Both the position numbers and the translations under genes were made by a program. Under the pieces are notes generated by a model, which was given only the letters and a program-made list of their open reading frames with translations, ran no database searches and was not told the DNA's origin. DNA of 32,099 bases from an uncultured Actinomycetes bacterium (GTDB taxonomy: Bacteria; Actinomycetota; Actinomycetes; Nanopelagicales; Nanopelagicaceae): assembly GCA_903922325.1 (NCBI GenBank), contig CAIXTG010000225.1, forward strand, positions 1-32,099, in the 5' to 3' direction. Below are positions 1 through 7,457 of the stretch, piece after piece (positions within the stretch are counted from its first letter, which is position 1; every line of letters begins with the position of its first letter).

Positions 1-10
1 ACTTCCACCA
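1..10 (+). tRNA. possible 3' end of a tRNA or tmRNA (partial)
   Basis: The window opens with a TTCCACCA end, which looks like the acceptor strand, discriminator and encoded CCA of a tRNA or tmRNA lying mostly outside the window. A perfect intrinsic terminator follows 20 bases later, as expected after a small RNA gene. The body of the RNA is not visible, so this is only a suggestion. Confidence 0.3.
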
Positions 11-29
11 CGACTGTTTGGTAGTAAAC

Positions 30-58
30 GGGACTTGGTTAATCACCAAGTCCCTTTT
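30..58 (+). terminator. intrinsic terminator
   Basis: A perfect 10-bp stem (GGGACTTGGT at 30-39 with ACCAAGTCCC at 45-54) closes a 5-base loop and is followed by TTTT. It would end the transcript entering from the left edge. Confidence 0.85.
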
Positions 59-142
59 GCTTTTCCGTGTTTATCTTTATCCACAAGATTTCCTACTAGC
101 AAATTTCACTAGTCCGTCAATGCGTAACTTCGTACTCGTGAT

Positions 143-217
143 GGGGGCGTGTTGTAATTGGCAGCCTGACAAATTACCAATTCGTCGGAACGGGTTCGAA
201 CCCCGTCGTCTCCACCA
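143..217 (+). tRNA. tRNA-like element with aberrant anticodon arm
   Basis: Seen: a 7-bp acceptor stem (GGGGGCG 143-149 with CGTCTCC 207-213, two G-U pairs), a D arm (GTTG 151-154 with CAGC 162-165, loop ending GG), a T arm (ACGGG/CCCGT around TTCGAAC, 190-206), discriminator A214 and encoded CCA 215-217. A terminator follows at 284-309. The anticodon region is odd: the 7-base loop TTACCAA (174-180) would give anticodon ACC (Gly, GGU), but its stem has an A-C mismatch and can extend to 8 bp (166-173 with 181-188). One base is missing between acceptor and D stem. Bacterial tRNA-Gly(ACC) is essentially unknown, so this may be a degenerate tRNA or a non-decoding tRNA-like RNA. A T arm and CCA end like this also occur at the 3' end of tmRNA. 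Confidence 0.5.
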
Positions 218-283
218 CAGTCTTAGTTAGCGCAATTCGATCTATTGGTAGTGATCACGGGAATTGCAGTAGCTGTGCGTGGG

Positions 284-309
284 AGGGCCTCGAGAAATCG
301 AGGCTCTTT
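284..309 (+). terminator. intrinsic terminator after the tRNA-like element
   Basis: A stem of GCCTCGA (287-293) and TCGAGGC (298-304) around a GAAA tetraloop can be extended outward by three pairs, one of them G-U. A T-rich tract (TCTTTCTATTTT) follows. It lies 67 bases past the tRNA-like element and shortly before the next gene. Confidence 0.8.
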
Positions 310-336
310 CTATTTTCCCCACTGATTATCCTGGGA

Positions 337-348
337 TAAACTCTGTCC
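337..348 (+). promoter_or_regulatory. -10 box, leaderless start for the YciI-like gene
   Basis: TAAACT (337-342) ends exactly six bases before the ATG at 349 and there is no Shine-Dalgarno sequence. Transcription would start at or next to the ATG. No clear -35 is seen. Confidence 0.5.
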
Positions 349-672
349 ATGAAATTTCTAATCTCGGTAATTGATGACCTTGCTAATTCGGGCACCCCTG
401 CTGAAATGGTTGAGATTGGTAAGTTCAATGACTACCTGCGCGACAACGGCCATTGGTTCTTTGCTTGGGGGTTGCATGCGCCTGAATCAGCAACCGTTAT
501 TGATAATCGCGGGGGAGCAAACTTAAGCAGCGGCAAGCCATTATTTGATGCCAAAGAAAACTTCAGCGGGCTCTGGATTATTGAGGCAGCAGATAACGAA
601 ACTGCACGTATGTTGGCTTTTGAAGCTTCGAAAGCTTGCAACCGAAAAGTTGAGTTACGCCCTTTTCACTGA
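349..672 (+). CDS. YciI-like (YCII-related) domain protein
   Basis: 107 aa, a full-length single YCII-related domain. Seen: the N-terminal strand with MKFLISVIDD, the central segment with GHWFFAWGLHAP, and the closing VELRPF, which matches the usual family ending. YCII proteins are small ferredoxin-like-fold dimers; in actinobacteria they are often encoded near ECF sigma factors, but none is present here, and their activity is mostly undefined. No signal peptide or membrane segment is present, so it is probably cytosolic. The ATG at 349 is supported by the -10 hexamer six bases upstream. The gene converges on the LacI regulator with only 5 bases between stop codons. Family assignment is fairly secure; function is unknown. 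Confidence 0.8.
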   Translation: MKFLISVIDDLANSGTPAEMVEIGKFNDYLRDNGHWFFAWGLHAPESATVIDNRGGANLSSGKPLFDAKENFSGLWIIEAADNETARMLAFEASKACNRKVELRPFH

Positions 673-677
673 GAAAT

Positions 678-1667
678 TTAAGAAATAGCTCTGGTAGAGC
701 CACGATCTACAAAATCGCCAACCCATAGTTCGCTCTTCTTTTTGCGTACATTTTTATCCGCGGCCATAACTTCAACCATTATTTTTCCAGAGGACCGAGC
801 CATCTCATAAGCATTAAATGCAATTGTCGAGATCTTTGGGTTTGAAGATTCAGCTTGCTCTTCAAGAATATTGACGCCAATGATCGATAGTTCATCCGGA
901 ATAGACAATCCGTATTGAGCAGCAGCATCAACAAATGCCGTAGTTACATAGTCAAGTAATGAAATTACCCCGGTAATTTCTGAATGATCCTGCTTGAAGT
1001 TTTTCGCTAGTGCATTTCCGCCAATCAATGTATTGGCAACCGAAATAACTTTCAATTTAAGTTTGAGTGCCGATGCGACTTTCTTTAGGTAAGGATTAAG
1101 TTCTGAAGTTGTGGCAAGAACGCCAATATTTATATGACCTAATTCTTTAAGGTGTTCTAAACCTAATTTGTAAACCGATTCAAAATCTCTGTCAACGAAG
1201 TTGTAAGCGAAGTCAAATTTCGCACGACCAAGAATGACAAATGGAATGTTTGCACGATTTAGTGAGTGAACACGTTGGTCTTCATCGGTGACATCCATCA
1301 AAATTACTCCGCCAGAAAAATTCAGTTTAATCAGAGCTTCAATTTCAGCATTCTTATCATTGGAAAATGGCCAGATCACACTGTGAGAACCGGATTCTCT
1401 TACCCCAGTAACAATTCCATCTAACAAAGCGCCATCAATCTGCGATGGTGGTGCTTCGAATGGATTGGCAGTTAAAATTGTGACCATACGTGGAGCGCCG
1501 CTAGCTAAAGCTGCGGCCGCATAATTTGCCTTGTAACCAGTCTGCTCAATTGCGGCCATAACTCGTTGCTTAGTGGCTTCACTAATCGAGCGCCTGCCCG
1601 AGATGGCGTAGGAGACCGTGCTTTCAGATACGCCAGCTAGTTTGGCGATATCCGCGCGCGTAGTCAT
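678..1667 (-). CDS. LacI-family transcriptional regulator
   Basis: 329 aa, standard LacI length. The N-terminal helix-turn-helix occupies about residues 3-22 (RADIAKLAGVSESTVSYAIS). The hinge helix follows near residues 46-58 (ending AALASG), then a periplasmic-binding-protein-like effector domain from about residue 60. The ATG at 1667 is preceded by a strong GGAGG. The gene is divergent from the sugar-uptake genes starting at 1787, and the 119-base space between them holds a good promoter and a perfect 14-bp palindrome. By analogy with the family it probably represses the uptake genes until a sugar or sugar phosphate binds. The effector cannot be told from sequence. Confidence 0.92.
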   Translation of the reverse strand: MTTRADIAKLAGVSESTVSYAISGRRSISEATKQRVMAAIEQTGYKANYAAAALASGAPRMVTILTANPFEAPPSQIDGALLDGIVTGVRESGSHSVIWPFSNDKNAEIEALIKLNFSGGVILMDVTDEDQRVHSLNRANIPFVILGRAKFDFAYNFVDRDFESVYKLGLEHLKELGHINIGVLATTSELNPYLKKVASALKLKLKVISVANTLIGGNALAKNFKQDHSEITGVISLLDYVTTAFVDAAAQYGLSIPDELSIIGVNILEEQAESSNPKISTIAFNAYEMARSSGKIMVEVMAADKNVRKKKSELWVGDFVDRGSTRAIS

Positions 1668-1708
1668 CTGCTACCTCCTCACTTTTTAGGCAAATAGGGC
1701 CAATACCC

Positions 1709-1737
1709 TTGACTCATTTGCCGACTATGCGTAGATT
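1709..1737 (+). promoter_or_regulatory. sigma-70-type promoter of the sugar uptake operon
   Basis: TTGACT (1709-1714) and TAGATT (1732-1737) are separated by 17 bases, close to the housekeeping consensus. The expected start point near 1744 lies just before the palindromic operator, and the binding-protein gene follows at 1787. Confidence 0.75.
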
Positions 1738-1746
1738 ACATCACTA

Positions 1747-1760
1747 TCGACGCGCGTCGA
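1747..1760. promoter_or_regulatory. LacI-family operator palindrome
   Basis: TCGACGCGCGTCGA is a perfect 14-bp palindrome with a central CG step, as in LacI-family operators. It begins about 10 bases after the -10 box, where a bound repressor would block initiation or early elongation. Its place between the divergent regulator and the operon makes it the likely target of the neighbouring regulator. Confidence 0.75.
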
Positions 1761-1786
1761 CTATATATGAAAATTAAGGGGAGTTT

Positions 1787-2980
1787 ATGAAGATGCAACG
1801 TTTAGGAGTTGGTCTCCTAGCAGTTTCATTAGCATTTCTTGGCTCAATCGCGCCGGCTCAAGCAGCAGGTACGTTGACAGTTTGGGTTAACTCAGGTGAA
1901 GAAGCGGCATATAAGGCAGCTTCAGAAGCTTGGGCAAGTAAGAATGGCGTGACTGTAAACATCGTAGCTAAGTGTGGTCTTGGTGATTGCGGCATGAGCA
2001 AGCTTGGACCTGCGGGCGCTGGTCCTGATCTTTTCACCGCTTCACACGACAACACGGGTGCCTTAGTTAAGTCTGGCGTAGTTACTTCTCTTAGTTCGGT
2101 AATTAAGAAGAGCGCCTATCCAGCTGCTGTTACTTCGGGTATAAGTTTTAATTATCAGCAATGGGGTATCCCAATTGCTGTAAGCAATATTGCTTTGGCA
2201 ACAAATCTAACTCTTGTTCCAACAGGTGCACCTAAGACTTGGAAGGATTTAGAAAATACCGCCACTTCTCTAATCGCATCTGGAAAAGCCTCCGTTGGAA
2301 TTGTTACTCACATCGATGGTTACTTCATGCAACCATTTTTTGACTCTATTGGTGGATATGTATTTTCTAATAAGAATGGTTCATACATAAATACAAAGCA
2401 GGTTGGTCTAAACTCAAAGGCGTTAATGAAGAACGCAGCTTTGATGGATGGCTGGCTTGCAGCCAAGATATTTGATAAGTCAAATACTTATGATGGATCT
2501 AACTTCTCAAACGGTAAAGCTCCATATGCAATTGTTGGCCCTTGGTCAATTGATGGCCTAGATAAAGCTGGAGTTAAGTATGAAATCTCCAGCATTCCAG
2601 CTGTAAATGGCGGAACTGCTAGAGCATTCAGTGGCGTTACAGCTGTTTACATGAACAGATTCACTAAGAACAACTTGTTAGCCCGTAAGTACCTAGTTGA
2701 AGTTGTCCAAACAGCAGCTTTCAGCAAAGCAATTACAAAGGCAAATAACAGCTACCCAGCAAACATCGAAGCAGCAGCAACTGTTGATGCAAAGAGCGTT
2801 GCTGGCAAGTTTGGAGCCTATGGCGCTCTATGTATTCCAATGCCAAATGTTTCAGAAATGAACAATGTTTGGACTTACTGGAATAACGCATTCGCAGATT
2901 GGGCAAGCGGAAAAGCTAAGTTCGGAGCAGCAATGGATTCTGCGGCAAAGAACTTAAATACTGCGCTAGGCAATAAATAA
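1787..2980 (+). CDS. sugar ABC transporter substrate-binding protein (MalE-like)
   Basis: 397 aa. A Sec signal peptide with a cleavage motif near residue 27 (APAQA-AG) is followed by a binding-protein fold of the maltose/maltodextrin type: LTVWVNSGEE at the start of lobe 1, GPDLFTASHDN, and a WTYWNNAFADWASGK C-terminal helix. There is no lipobox, so it should be secreted or held by the permease rather than lipid-anchored. Two close cysteines (CGLGDCG) could form a disulfide. AAGGGGAG (1776-1783) lies 3 bases before the ATG at 1787 and 9 bases before the second ATG at 1793, so translation may begin at either. The two permease genes follow. The substrate is probably an alpha-glucoside or maltodextrin, inferred from family similarity only. 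Confidence 0.85.
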   Translation: MKMQRLGVGLLAVSLAFLGSIAPAQAAGTLTVWVNSGEEAAYKAASEAWASKNGVTVNIVAKCGLGDCGMSKLGPAGAGPDLFTASHDNTGALVKSGVVTSLSSVIKKSAYPAAVTSGISFNYQQWGIPIAVSNIALATNLTLVPTGAPKTWKDLENTATSLIASGKASVGIVTHIDGYFMQPFFDSIGGYVFSNKNGSYINTKQVGLNSKALMKNAALMDGWLAAKIFDKSNTYDGSNFSNGKAPYAIVGPWSIDGLDKAGVKYEISSIPAVNGGTARAFSGVTAVYMNRFTKNNLLARKYLVEVVQTAAFSKAITKANNSYPANIEAAATVDAKSVAGKFGAYGALCIPMPNVSEMNNVWTYWNNAFADWASGKAKFGAAMDSAAKNLNTALGNK

Positions 2981-2984
2981 ATCT

Positions 2985-3033
2985 GCTTAAAGTGGGGGTC
3001 CTGGAGTCGAGGGAATCCAGGACCCCTTTAAGC
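2985..3033 (+). terminator. intercistronic hairpin / partial terminator
   Basis: An 11-bp perfect stem (GGGGTCCTGGA 2995-3005 with TCCAGGACCCC 3016-3026) is extended by GCTTAAA (2985-2991) pairing with TTTAAGC (3027-3033), and then ATTTTT follows. Placed between the binding protein and its permeases, it probably ends or stabilises most transcripts so that the binding protein is made in excess. Confidence 0.8.
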
Positions 3034-3077
3034 ATTTTTCAAGCGTAATCTGGGCTAGATGGAATGGGGGTTTAAGT

Positions 3078-4610
3078 GTGAAAAAGATTTCAATGTCTAA
3101 AATATTGAGATATTTACTTACTTACGGCCTCATTACCCTGATCTTGGTGATGGCCACCAAGTTTCTGCAAGACAGAGCTTGGTTCTTATCTATATTTTTC
3201 TATCTCTCAGCTTCATTAATTTTTTCAACTTATGTAATCAGCAAGAAGACACCAGGCAAGTATTTACTACCAGGCGTTTTGCTTCTTTGCCTCTTTCATA
3301 TTTATCCAGCCTTTTATTCAGGTGCGGTGGCTTTTACCAATGATTCAAATGGCCATCAACTCTCGAAGACGCAAGCAATTGATGCAATTTTGCAAGATTC
3401 CAAGATTCCAGTTCAGACTGAATTGCCAATTAATTACCAGGTAGTTCTCAAAGATTCTACTCGTGAAGTTTTCCTAGTTTTTAAGTACTCAGATTCATTT
3501 TACTGGATCGGAAATTCAAAATCAGTCGTAAAACTCGATCAGAGTCAATTAAAGTTTTCTATTAACGGACAGATCCAATCAGTTGATGGGCAGAAGGTCC
3601 TAGCTTCAGATCAAGTCGAACGATATATAAACCAAATTCAAAACATCACGATTAAGATGGCAAGTGAAATAACTCTTCAACCGATAGACCTAGAAACTTT
3701 AGAAGCGTCACAACCGGTTTTTACCTACAATGCCAGCGTAGATCAGCTTACAAATATTCTCTCCGGCGAGAAATACCAGCCTAATGACAACGGTCAGATG
3801 GTCAGCGATTCAGGTGAGCTTCTTTACCCAGGCTGGAAAGCCAATATTGGGTGGCGCAATTTCACATCAGTAATAACAGATAAAGAGATGCGTACTCCGC
3901 TATTGGCGGTTCTCACTTGGACAATCGTGAATGCATTTCTAATTGTTACCTTTGGATTCTTATTTGGCCTTGTTTTAGCTTTAATATTCAACTATAAACA
4001 TATGAGGTCTAAGCGGTTCTACCGAACTATTTTTATAATTCCGCTAGCGATTCCCAGCGTTCTTTCAATTCTGGTTTGGTCTGGTTTATTTACCGCCGAG
4101 ACAGGTGTGATTGATCGGATTTTTCATATTTCGACCCCTTGGTTAACCGACCCATGGTGGGCACGTGTGGCTGTGTTAATTGTTGAACTTTGGTCAACTT
4201 TTCCTTACATGTTTCTCATCTCTACTGGCGCCATCCAGGCGATACCTAGTGAAATTTTGGAAGCCGCAGAGATTGATGGAGCATCACCAACTAAAACATT
4301 CACTCAAATAAAACTTCCGCTCGTAGTCAGAACAGTTGCACCGCTACTGATCGCATCCGGTGCAATGGCCTTAAACAATTTTGGCGCAATCTATTTACTA
4401 ACCGGCGGTGGGCCGACATTTTCAAATTCAAATGGAAATGCAGGTGCCACAGATATCTTGATTTCTTATACCTACAAGCTTGCATTCAATGGTCAAGAAG
4501 GAAATAACTACGGCTTAGCGAGTGCACTTTCCATTCTCAACTTTGTTTTGGTGGGAGCAATATCGCTTTACGGGCTCCGAAAAATGAAGACCATGGAAGA
4601 GATAAATTAA
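3078..4610 (+). CDS. sugar ABC transporter permease, MalF type
   Basis: 510 aa. Like E. coli MalF it appears to have eight membrane segments: three N-terminal (about 10-30, 34-54, 62-86), an external loop of about 185 residues similar in position to the MalF P2 domain, then five more (about 273-304, 312-336, 360-385, 420-443, 480-500). The EAA loop that docks the ATPase is visible as EAAEIDGASPTKTF. The start is GTG at 3078, with a GGGGG-containing ribosome site ending 7 bases before. The stop abuts the ATG of the second permease. The long P2-like loop supports a maltodextrin-type importer, since such loops contact the binding protein. Confidence 0.88.
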   Translation: MKKISMSKILRYLLTYGLITLILVMATKFLQDRAWFLSIFFYLSASLIFSTYVISKKTPGKYLLPGVLLLCLFHIYPAFYSGAVAFTNDSNGHQLSKTQAIDAILQDSKIPVQTELPINYQVVLKDSTREVFLVFKYSDSFYWIGNSKSVVKLDQSQLKFSINGQIQSVDGQKVLASDQVERYINQIQNITIKMASEITLQPIDLETLEASQPVFTYNASVDQLTNILSGEKYQPNDNGQMVSDSGELLYPGWKANIGWRNFTSVITDKEMRTPLLAVLTWTIVNAFLIVTFGFLFGLVLALIFNYKHMRSKRFYRTIFIIPLAIPSVLSILVWSGLFTAETGVIDRIFHISTPWLTDPWWARVAVLIVELWSTFPYMFLISTGAIQAIPSEILEAAEIDGASPTKTFTQIKLPLVVRTVAPLLIASGAMALNNFGAIYLLTGGGPTFSNSNGNAGATDILISYTYKLAFNGQEGNNYGLASALSILNFVLVGAISLYGLRKMKTMEEIN

Positions 4611-5498
4611 ATGAAAATTGCCCTTTTATTAGATTCAAAAAAGTTCAAGTTTTGGATGCGCAAAGTTTTGTGGCGTCACCTAGTTGGATTCGTAGTTGTT
4701 GCATTTTCAGTCTTTCCTTTGATCTGGATGATCTCTGGTGCCTTTGATGTAACTGGCCAGATAAGCACTCAAATGCTAATTCCTACTCACAAGGGCTTAG
4801 ATAACTTTGTTCAGCTATTCTCTAATTCAAGTAAACCCTTCTTGATTTGGACCAGAAACTCAATGGTCGTGGCTATTTCAGCCTCGGTCATGCAAGTTGG
4901 TATTGGCGCTTTAGCCGCGTATACCTTGAGCCGCCACCGATTTAAAGGTCGCAAACTAACTCTCTCAACAATCCTAATAGTGCAGATGTTTCCGCAATTA
5001 CTGGCCGCGACCTCTCTTTTCCTAATTATAAATACTTTCGGAAAATCATTTATGTTCTTAGGTCTCGGCCATCAGTTGCCTTTAATACTTGTATTCGGTG
5101 GCTCAGCACTTGGCGTAAATACCTGGATGCTAAAGAGCTTCTTTGATACTTTGCCAACAGAGATCGATGAAGCTGCCAAAATTGACGGAGCAGATCACTT
5201 CCAGATTTTCCGAAAGATAATCGTTCCATTAGCAACACCGATTTTTGTAGTTACCTTCTTGCTCTCTTTCATTGGAATTCTGAATGAGTACTTAATAACC
5301 TCAGTAATTCTTGGTCTTGATGGAAATAAGATGACAGTAGCTGTCGGATTGCAGCAGTTTATTTACGGCCAATACGGCAAGAATTGGGGCCCATTTACTG
5401 CCGGCGCACTCTTGGCGACAATCCCAGTTCTTACGCTCTTTATTTTCCTGCAAAAGCATTTAGTTTCAGGTCTAGTCAGCGGATCAACCAAAGGATGA
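4611..5498 (+). CDS. sugar ABC transporter permease, MalG type
   Basis: 295 aa, inner-membrane partner of the preceding MalF-type permease. About six membrane segments are visible, and the EAA loop (DEAAKIDGADHFQIFRK) lies in the second half, as in MalG. The ATG follows the upstream stop with no gap, so translation is probably coupled. No ATP-binding subunit gene is found nearby; the pair must use a shared ATPase (MsiK/MsmX type) encoded elsewhere, a common arrangement in actinobacteria. The next gene, an esterase-like hydrolase, is 136 bases downstream. Confidence 0.9.
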   Translation: MKIALLLDSKKFKFWMRKVLWRHLVGFVVVAFSVFPLIWMISGAFDVTGQISTQMLIPTHKGLDNFVQLFSNSSKPFLIWTRNSMVVAISASVMQVGIGALAAYTLSRHRFKGRKLTLSTILIVQMFPQLLAATSLFLIINTFGKSFMFLGLGHQLPLILVFGGSALGVNTWMLKSFFDTLPTEIDEAAKIDGADHFQIFRKIIVPLATPIFVVTFLLSFIGILNEYLITSVILGLDGNKMTVAVGLQQFIYGQYGKNWGPFTAGALLATIPVLTLFIFLQKHLVSGLVSGSTKG

Positions 5499-5634
5499 GG
5501 TAAAACGCCAAAGATTCCGAATTAATAAGACAACCATGAAGATGAAGGTTTGATGGGACAGTTCTTGGTAGAGAAAGAAATATCTTCTGCATTGCCTTCA
5601 GCCACATATACAAACTAAAAGGGATACTTAACCC
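5499..5634. other. intergenic spacer between permease and esterase genes
   Basis: 136 bases without a convincing gene or terminator. GATACT (5623-5628) ends six bases before the ATG at 5635 and may be a weak -10 for a leaderless transcript. Otherwise nothing is recognised. Confidence 0.4.
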
Positions 5635-6489
5635 ATGATTGAGATTGAGCAATTTCAAGTTCGAGGCCTTACTGGAGCAGTTTATAAAGTTCGTTTTGGT
5701 TCGCGCACAGTTGATTACTGGGCGCCTGCAAATCCCGGGCACCATGTTCTCGTTGCTCACGACGGCCAGAATATTTTTGACAAGCGCAATATCGGAATCA
5801 ATCCTCATCAGAGAGCAACTTGGGAGCTAGCTAAATCTGCGGCCAGAATTGCTGAATTAAATGATCTAACGCCGCCAACCGTAATCGGCGTTTATCACAC
5901 CCCTTATGTCGAAGATAATTTGGGTCGGGTAAAGGAATACACACCCACACAATTTATGAATAAGCGAGAAGACTGGGCACCAGTTAGTTATGGCTTGTAT
6001 CCGGAAAATGTAGATGCTTTTCTTAGTGGTCTAAATGCCGATGAACATATTGAAAATATAGTTAATGAAATTGTCCCAACAATTACCCAAAAAATTGGGC
6101 AAACATATTCCCCTGAAACCACTGCATTACTGGGCGCAAGTATGGGCGGATTAGCTGCGATCTATGGTGTAATTCGAAAGCCTGACTTTTTTCACACCGC
6201 GCTTAGCTTCTCGCCACATTGGATTATTGGCGGAAACAAACTCGCTGAAAATCTTATGAACGCATTCCCGGAACCCGGCACTCATAAGCTCTGGATGAGC
6301 CGTGGCACAAAAGGTTTAGACGCTAAATATGAAGAGCCACAAGATCTGGCTACAGAATTAATTAAGGCGCGTGGTTATCGCGAAGGCACAGACCTTAGAT
6401 ATCGCACTCTAAATCATGGCGCACATTCAAATGCCACATGGGCTAGATATGTTCCCGATGCTCTTAACTTCTGGCTAAGTCAAGGTTAG
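5635..6489 (+). CDS. esterase D / enterochelin-esterase-like alpha/beta hydrolase
   Basis: 284 aa, consistent with the putative esterase family (PF00756 type). The nucleophile elbow GASMGG puts the catalytic Ser at 169. An early VLVAHDGQNIFD segment (about 38-49) and a late HGAHSNATWARY segment, probably holding the catalytic His, match the family. There is no signal peptide, so it should act in the cytoplasm. It follows the sugar permeases on the same strand and may deacylate an imported ester-bearing sugar, but this role is inferred from position only. Its stop interlocks with the convergent DUF1761 gene through TTAG at 6486-6489. Confidence 0.82.
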   Translation: MIEIEQFQVRGLTGAVYKVRFGSRTVDYWAPANPGHHVLVAHDGQNIFDKRNIGINPHQRATWELAKSAARIAELNDLTPPTVIGVYHTPYVEDNLGRVKEYTPTQFMNKREDWAPVSYGLYPENVDAFLSGLNADEHIENIVNEIVPTITQKIGQTYSPETTALLGASMGGLAAIYGVIRKPDFFHTALSFSPHWIIGGNKLAENLMNAFPEPGTHKLWMSRGTKGLDAKYEEPQDLATELIKARGYREGTDLRYRTLNHGAHSNATWARYVPDALNFWLSQG

Positions 6490-6911
6490 TTGAAGTAAGC
6501 GATTATTGCGCCAGCGATACTTAAGTTAATTGCATCGTTGGCAGTTTCAATTATCCAAACCTTTAGCGATTCGCCGCCGAATAATCGGTGACTTAACGAT
6601 GCACACATTGCAATTCCAAAACCAAGCGCGAAACCGATGCCAGCTCCAGTTGTAACGCTAATTTCTGTATTTTGCCCAAGTGAATTAATGATTAAGCCAA
6701 GGGTTAAAGTTTGAATTGCTAGACCGAGAATAGTGCCGCCGAAAAGAAGTGCTGGCTTGTTCTGGCTCGAATTTAGTTGACCAGATGCAATTCCCTTAGC
6801 TTTCATCCAAACCGGATAGAAAGTCTTAGGGCCAAACCAGATCGCCCCGCTAATGAAGGAAACGAAGAAGGCAATGATTAAACCAATGAGATTAAGGCCT
6901 GTAAATGTCAT
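6486..6911 (-). CDS. DUF1761 family membrane protein
   Basis: 141 aa with four likely membrane segments (about 5-25, 53-75, 84-104, 118-139). The early SGAIWFGPKTFYPVWMK stretch is typical of DUF1761, a family without known function. The ATG at 6911 is preceded by TACAAT with a 7-base gap and no ribosome site, pointing to a leaderless or near-leaderless transcript. The stop overlaps that of the convergent esterase by 4 bases. The next gene upstream is divergent. Confidence 0.78.
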   Translation of the reverse strand: MTFTGLNLIGLIIAFFVSFISGAIWFGPKTFYPVWMKAKGIASGQLNSSQNKPALLFGGTILGLAIQTLTLGLIINSLGQNTEISVTTGAGIGFALGFGIAMCASLSHRLFGGESLKVWIIETANDAINLSIAGAIIAYFN

Positions 6912-6918
6912 GACAGAA

Positions 6919-6924
6919 ATTGTA
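6919..6924 (-). promoter_or_regulatory. -10 box TACAAT for the DUF1761 gene
   Basis: Read on the minus strand, TACAAT ends seven bases before the ATG at 6911, and no Shine-Dalgarno sequence lies between. Transcription should begin at or within a base or two of the start codon. Confidence 0.6.
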
Positions 6925-6971
6925 GAGCGTAGATAAATGAAAACTTTGGAAGGTTAGATAAGTTTCGCGGT

Positions 6972-6983
6972 TACACTGAATCT
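6972..6983 (+). promoter_or_regulatory. -10 box TACACT, leaderless start of GNAT gene
   Basis: TACACT (6972-6977) ends six bases before the ATG at 6984 and no ribosome site is present. The geometry matches several other genes in the window. Confidence 0.55.
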
Positions 6984-7457
6984 ATGAGCGTAATTTTAAG
7001 GCCCTACCTACAATGTGAATTCGATCGTGCTTGTGAAATCAGAGAGATTGATTCCGATGAAAGACGCGAACGTTTCCGCTTAAGATTTGAAAAAAGCGAC
7101 GACTGGTATGACCACTATTTCCATTTAGCTATTGAATCCGATGGAGTATTAGTGGGCGATTTTCAATTAAGAAAATGCGACAAAACTATGCCTGAAGGTT
7201 CTTGGGAAATGGGACTAGAGATCGCAGCAGAATCTCGTGGTAAAGGTATTGGAACCAAAGCGCTACTTGCTGGCACTGAATACGCCTTTGCGCATGGAGC
7301 GCATCGCGTTCAGGGATCTACTGAAGAATCAAATATTGCAATGCGCAGGAGTTTTGATAAGGCTGGTTGGAAATTTGAAGGCGTGCAGAAGGCGCTGTTT
7401 CTAGAAGCCGGCATTCCGGTTGATTACTACTCCTACGCTGCGACTAAATTTGATTAG
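6984..7457 (+). CDS. GNAT-family N-acetyltransferase (RimJ/RimL-like)
   Basis: 157 aa, one complete GNAT domain. The acetyl-CoA pyrophosphate loop is RGKGIG (85-90), preceded by the beta-4 strand WEMGLEI. NIAMRRSFDKAGW is the usual C-terminal part in RimJ/RimL-type enzymes that acetylate protein N-termini or small amines; the acceptor here is unknown. It is cytosolic. It converges with the DinB-like gene through a shared TTAG (7454-7457). The ATG is supported by the -10 box six bases upstream. Confidence 0.85.
   Translation: MSVILRPYLQCEFDRACEIREIDSDERRERFRLRFEKSDDWYDHYFHLAIESDGVLVGDFQLRKCDKTMPEGSWEMGLEIAAESRGKGIGTKALLAGTEYAFAHGAHRVQGSTEESNIAMRRSFDKAGWKFEGVQKALFLEAGIPVDYYSYAATKFD

Noticed and set aside
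1..217. A tmRNA (ssrA) covering the left end
   Set aside because: The T arm and CCA end would fit, but a strong terminator sits at 30-58 and no tag-peptide frame was recognised. A partner 5' end pairs better locally at 143-149.
18..230. 70-codon plus-strand open frame at the left end
   Set aside because: It runs through a perfect terminator and the tRNA-like element, and the product has no recognisable features.
5476..5808. 110-codon minus-strand frame over the permease-esterase junction
   Set aside because: It lies largely antisense to the esterase N-terminus, which has clear family motifs, and its own product matches nothing.
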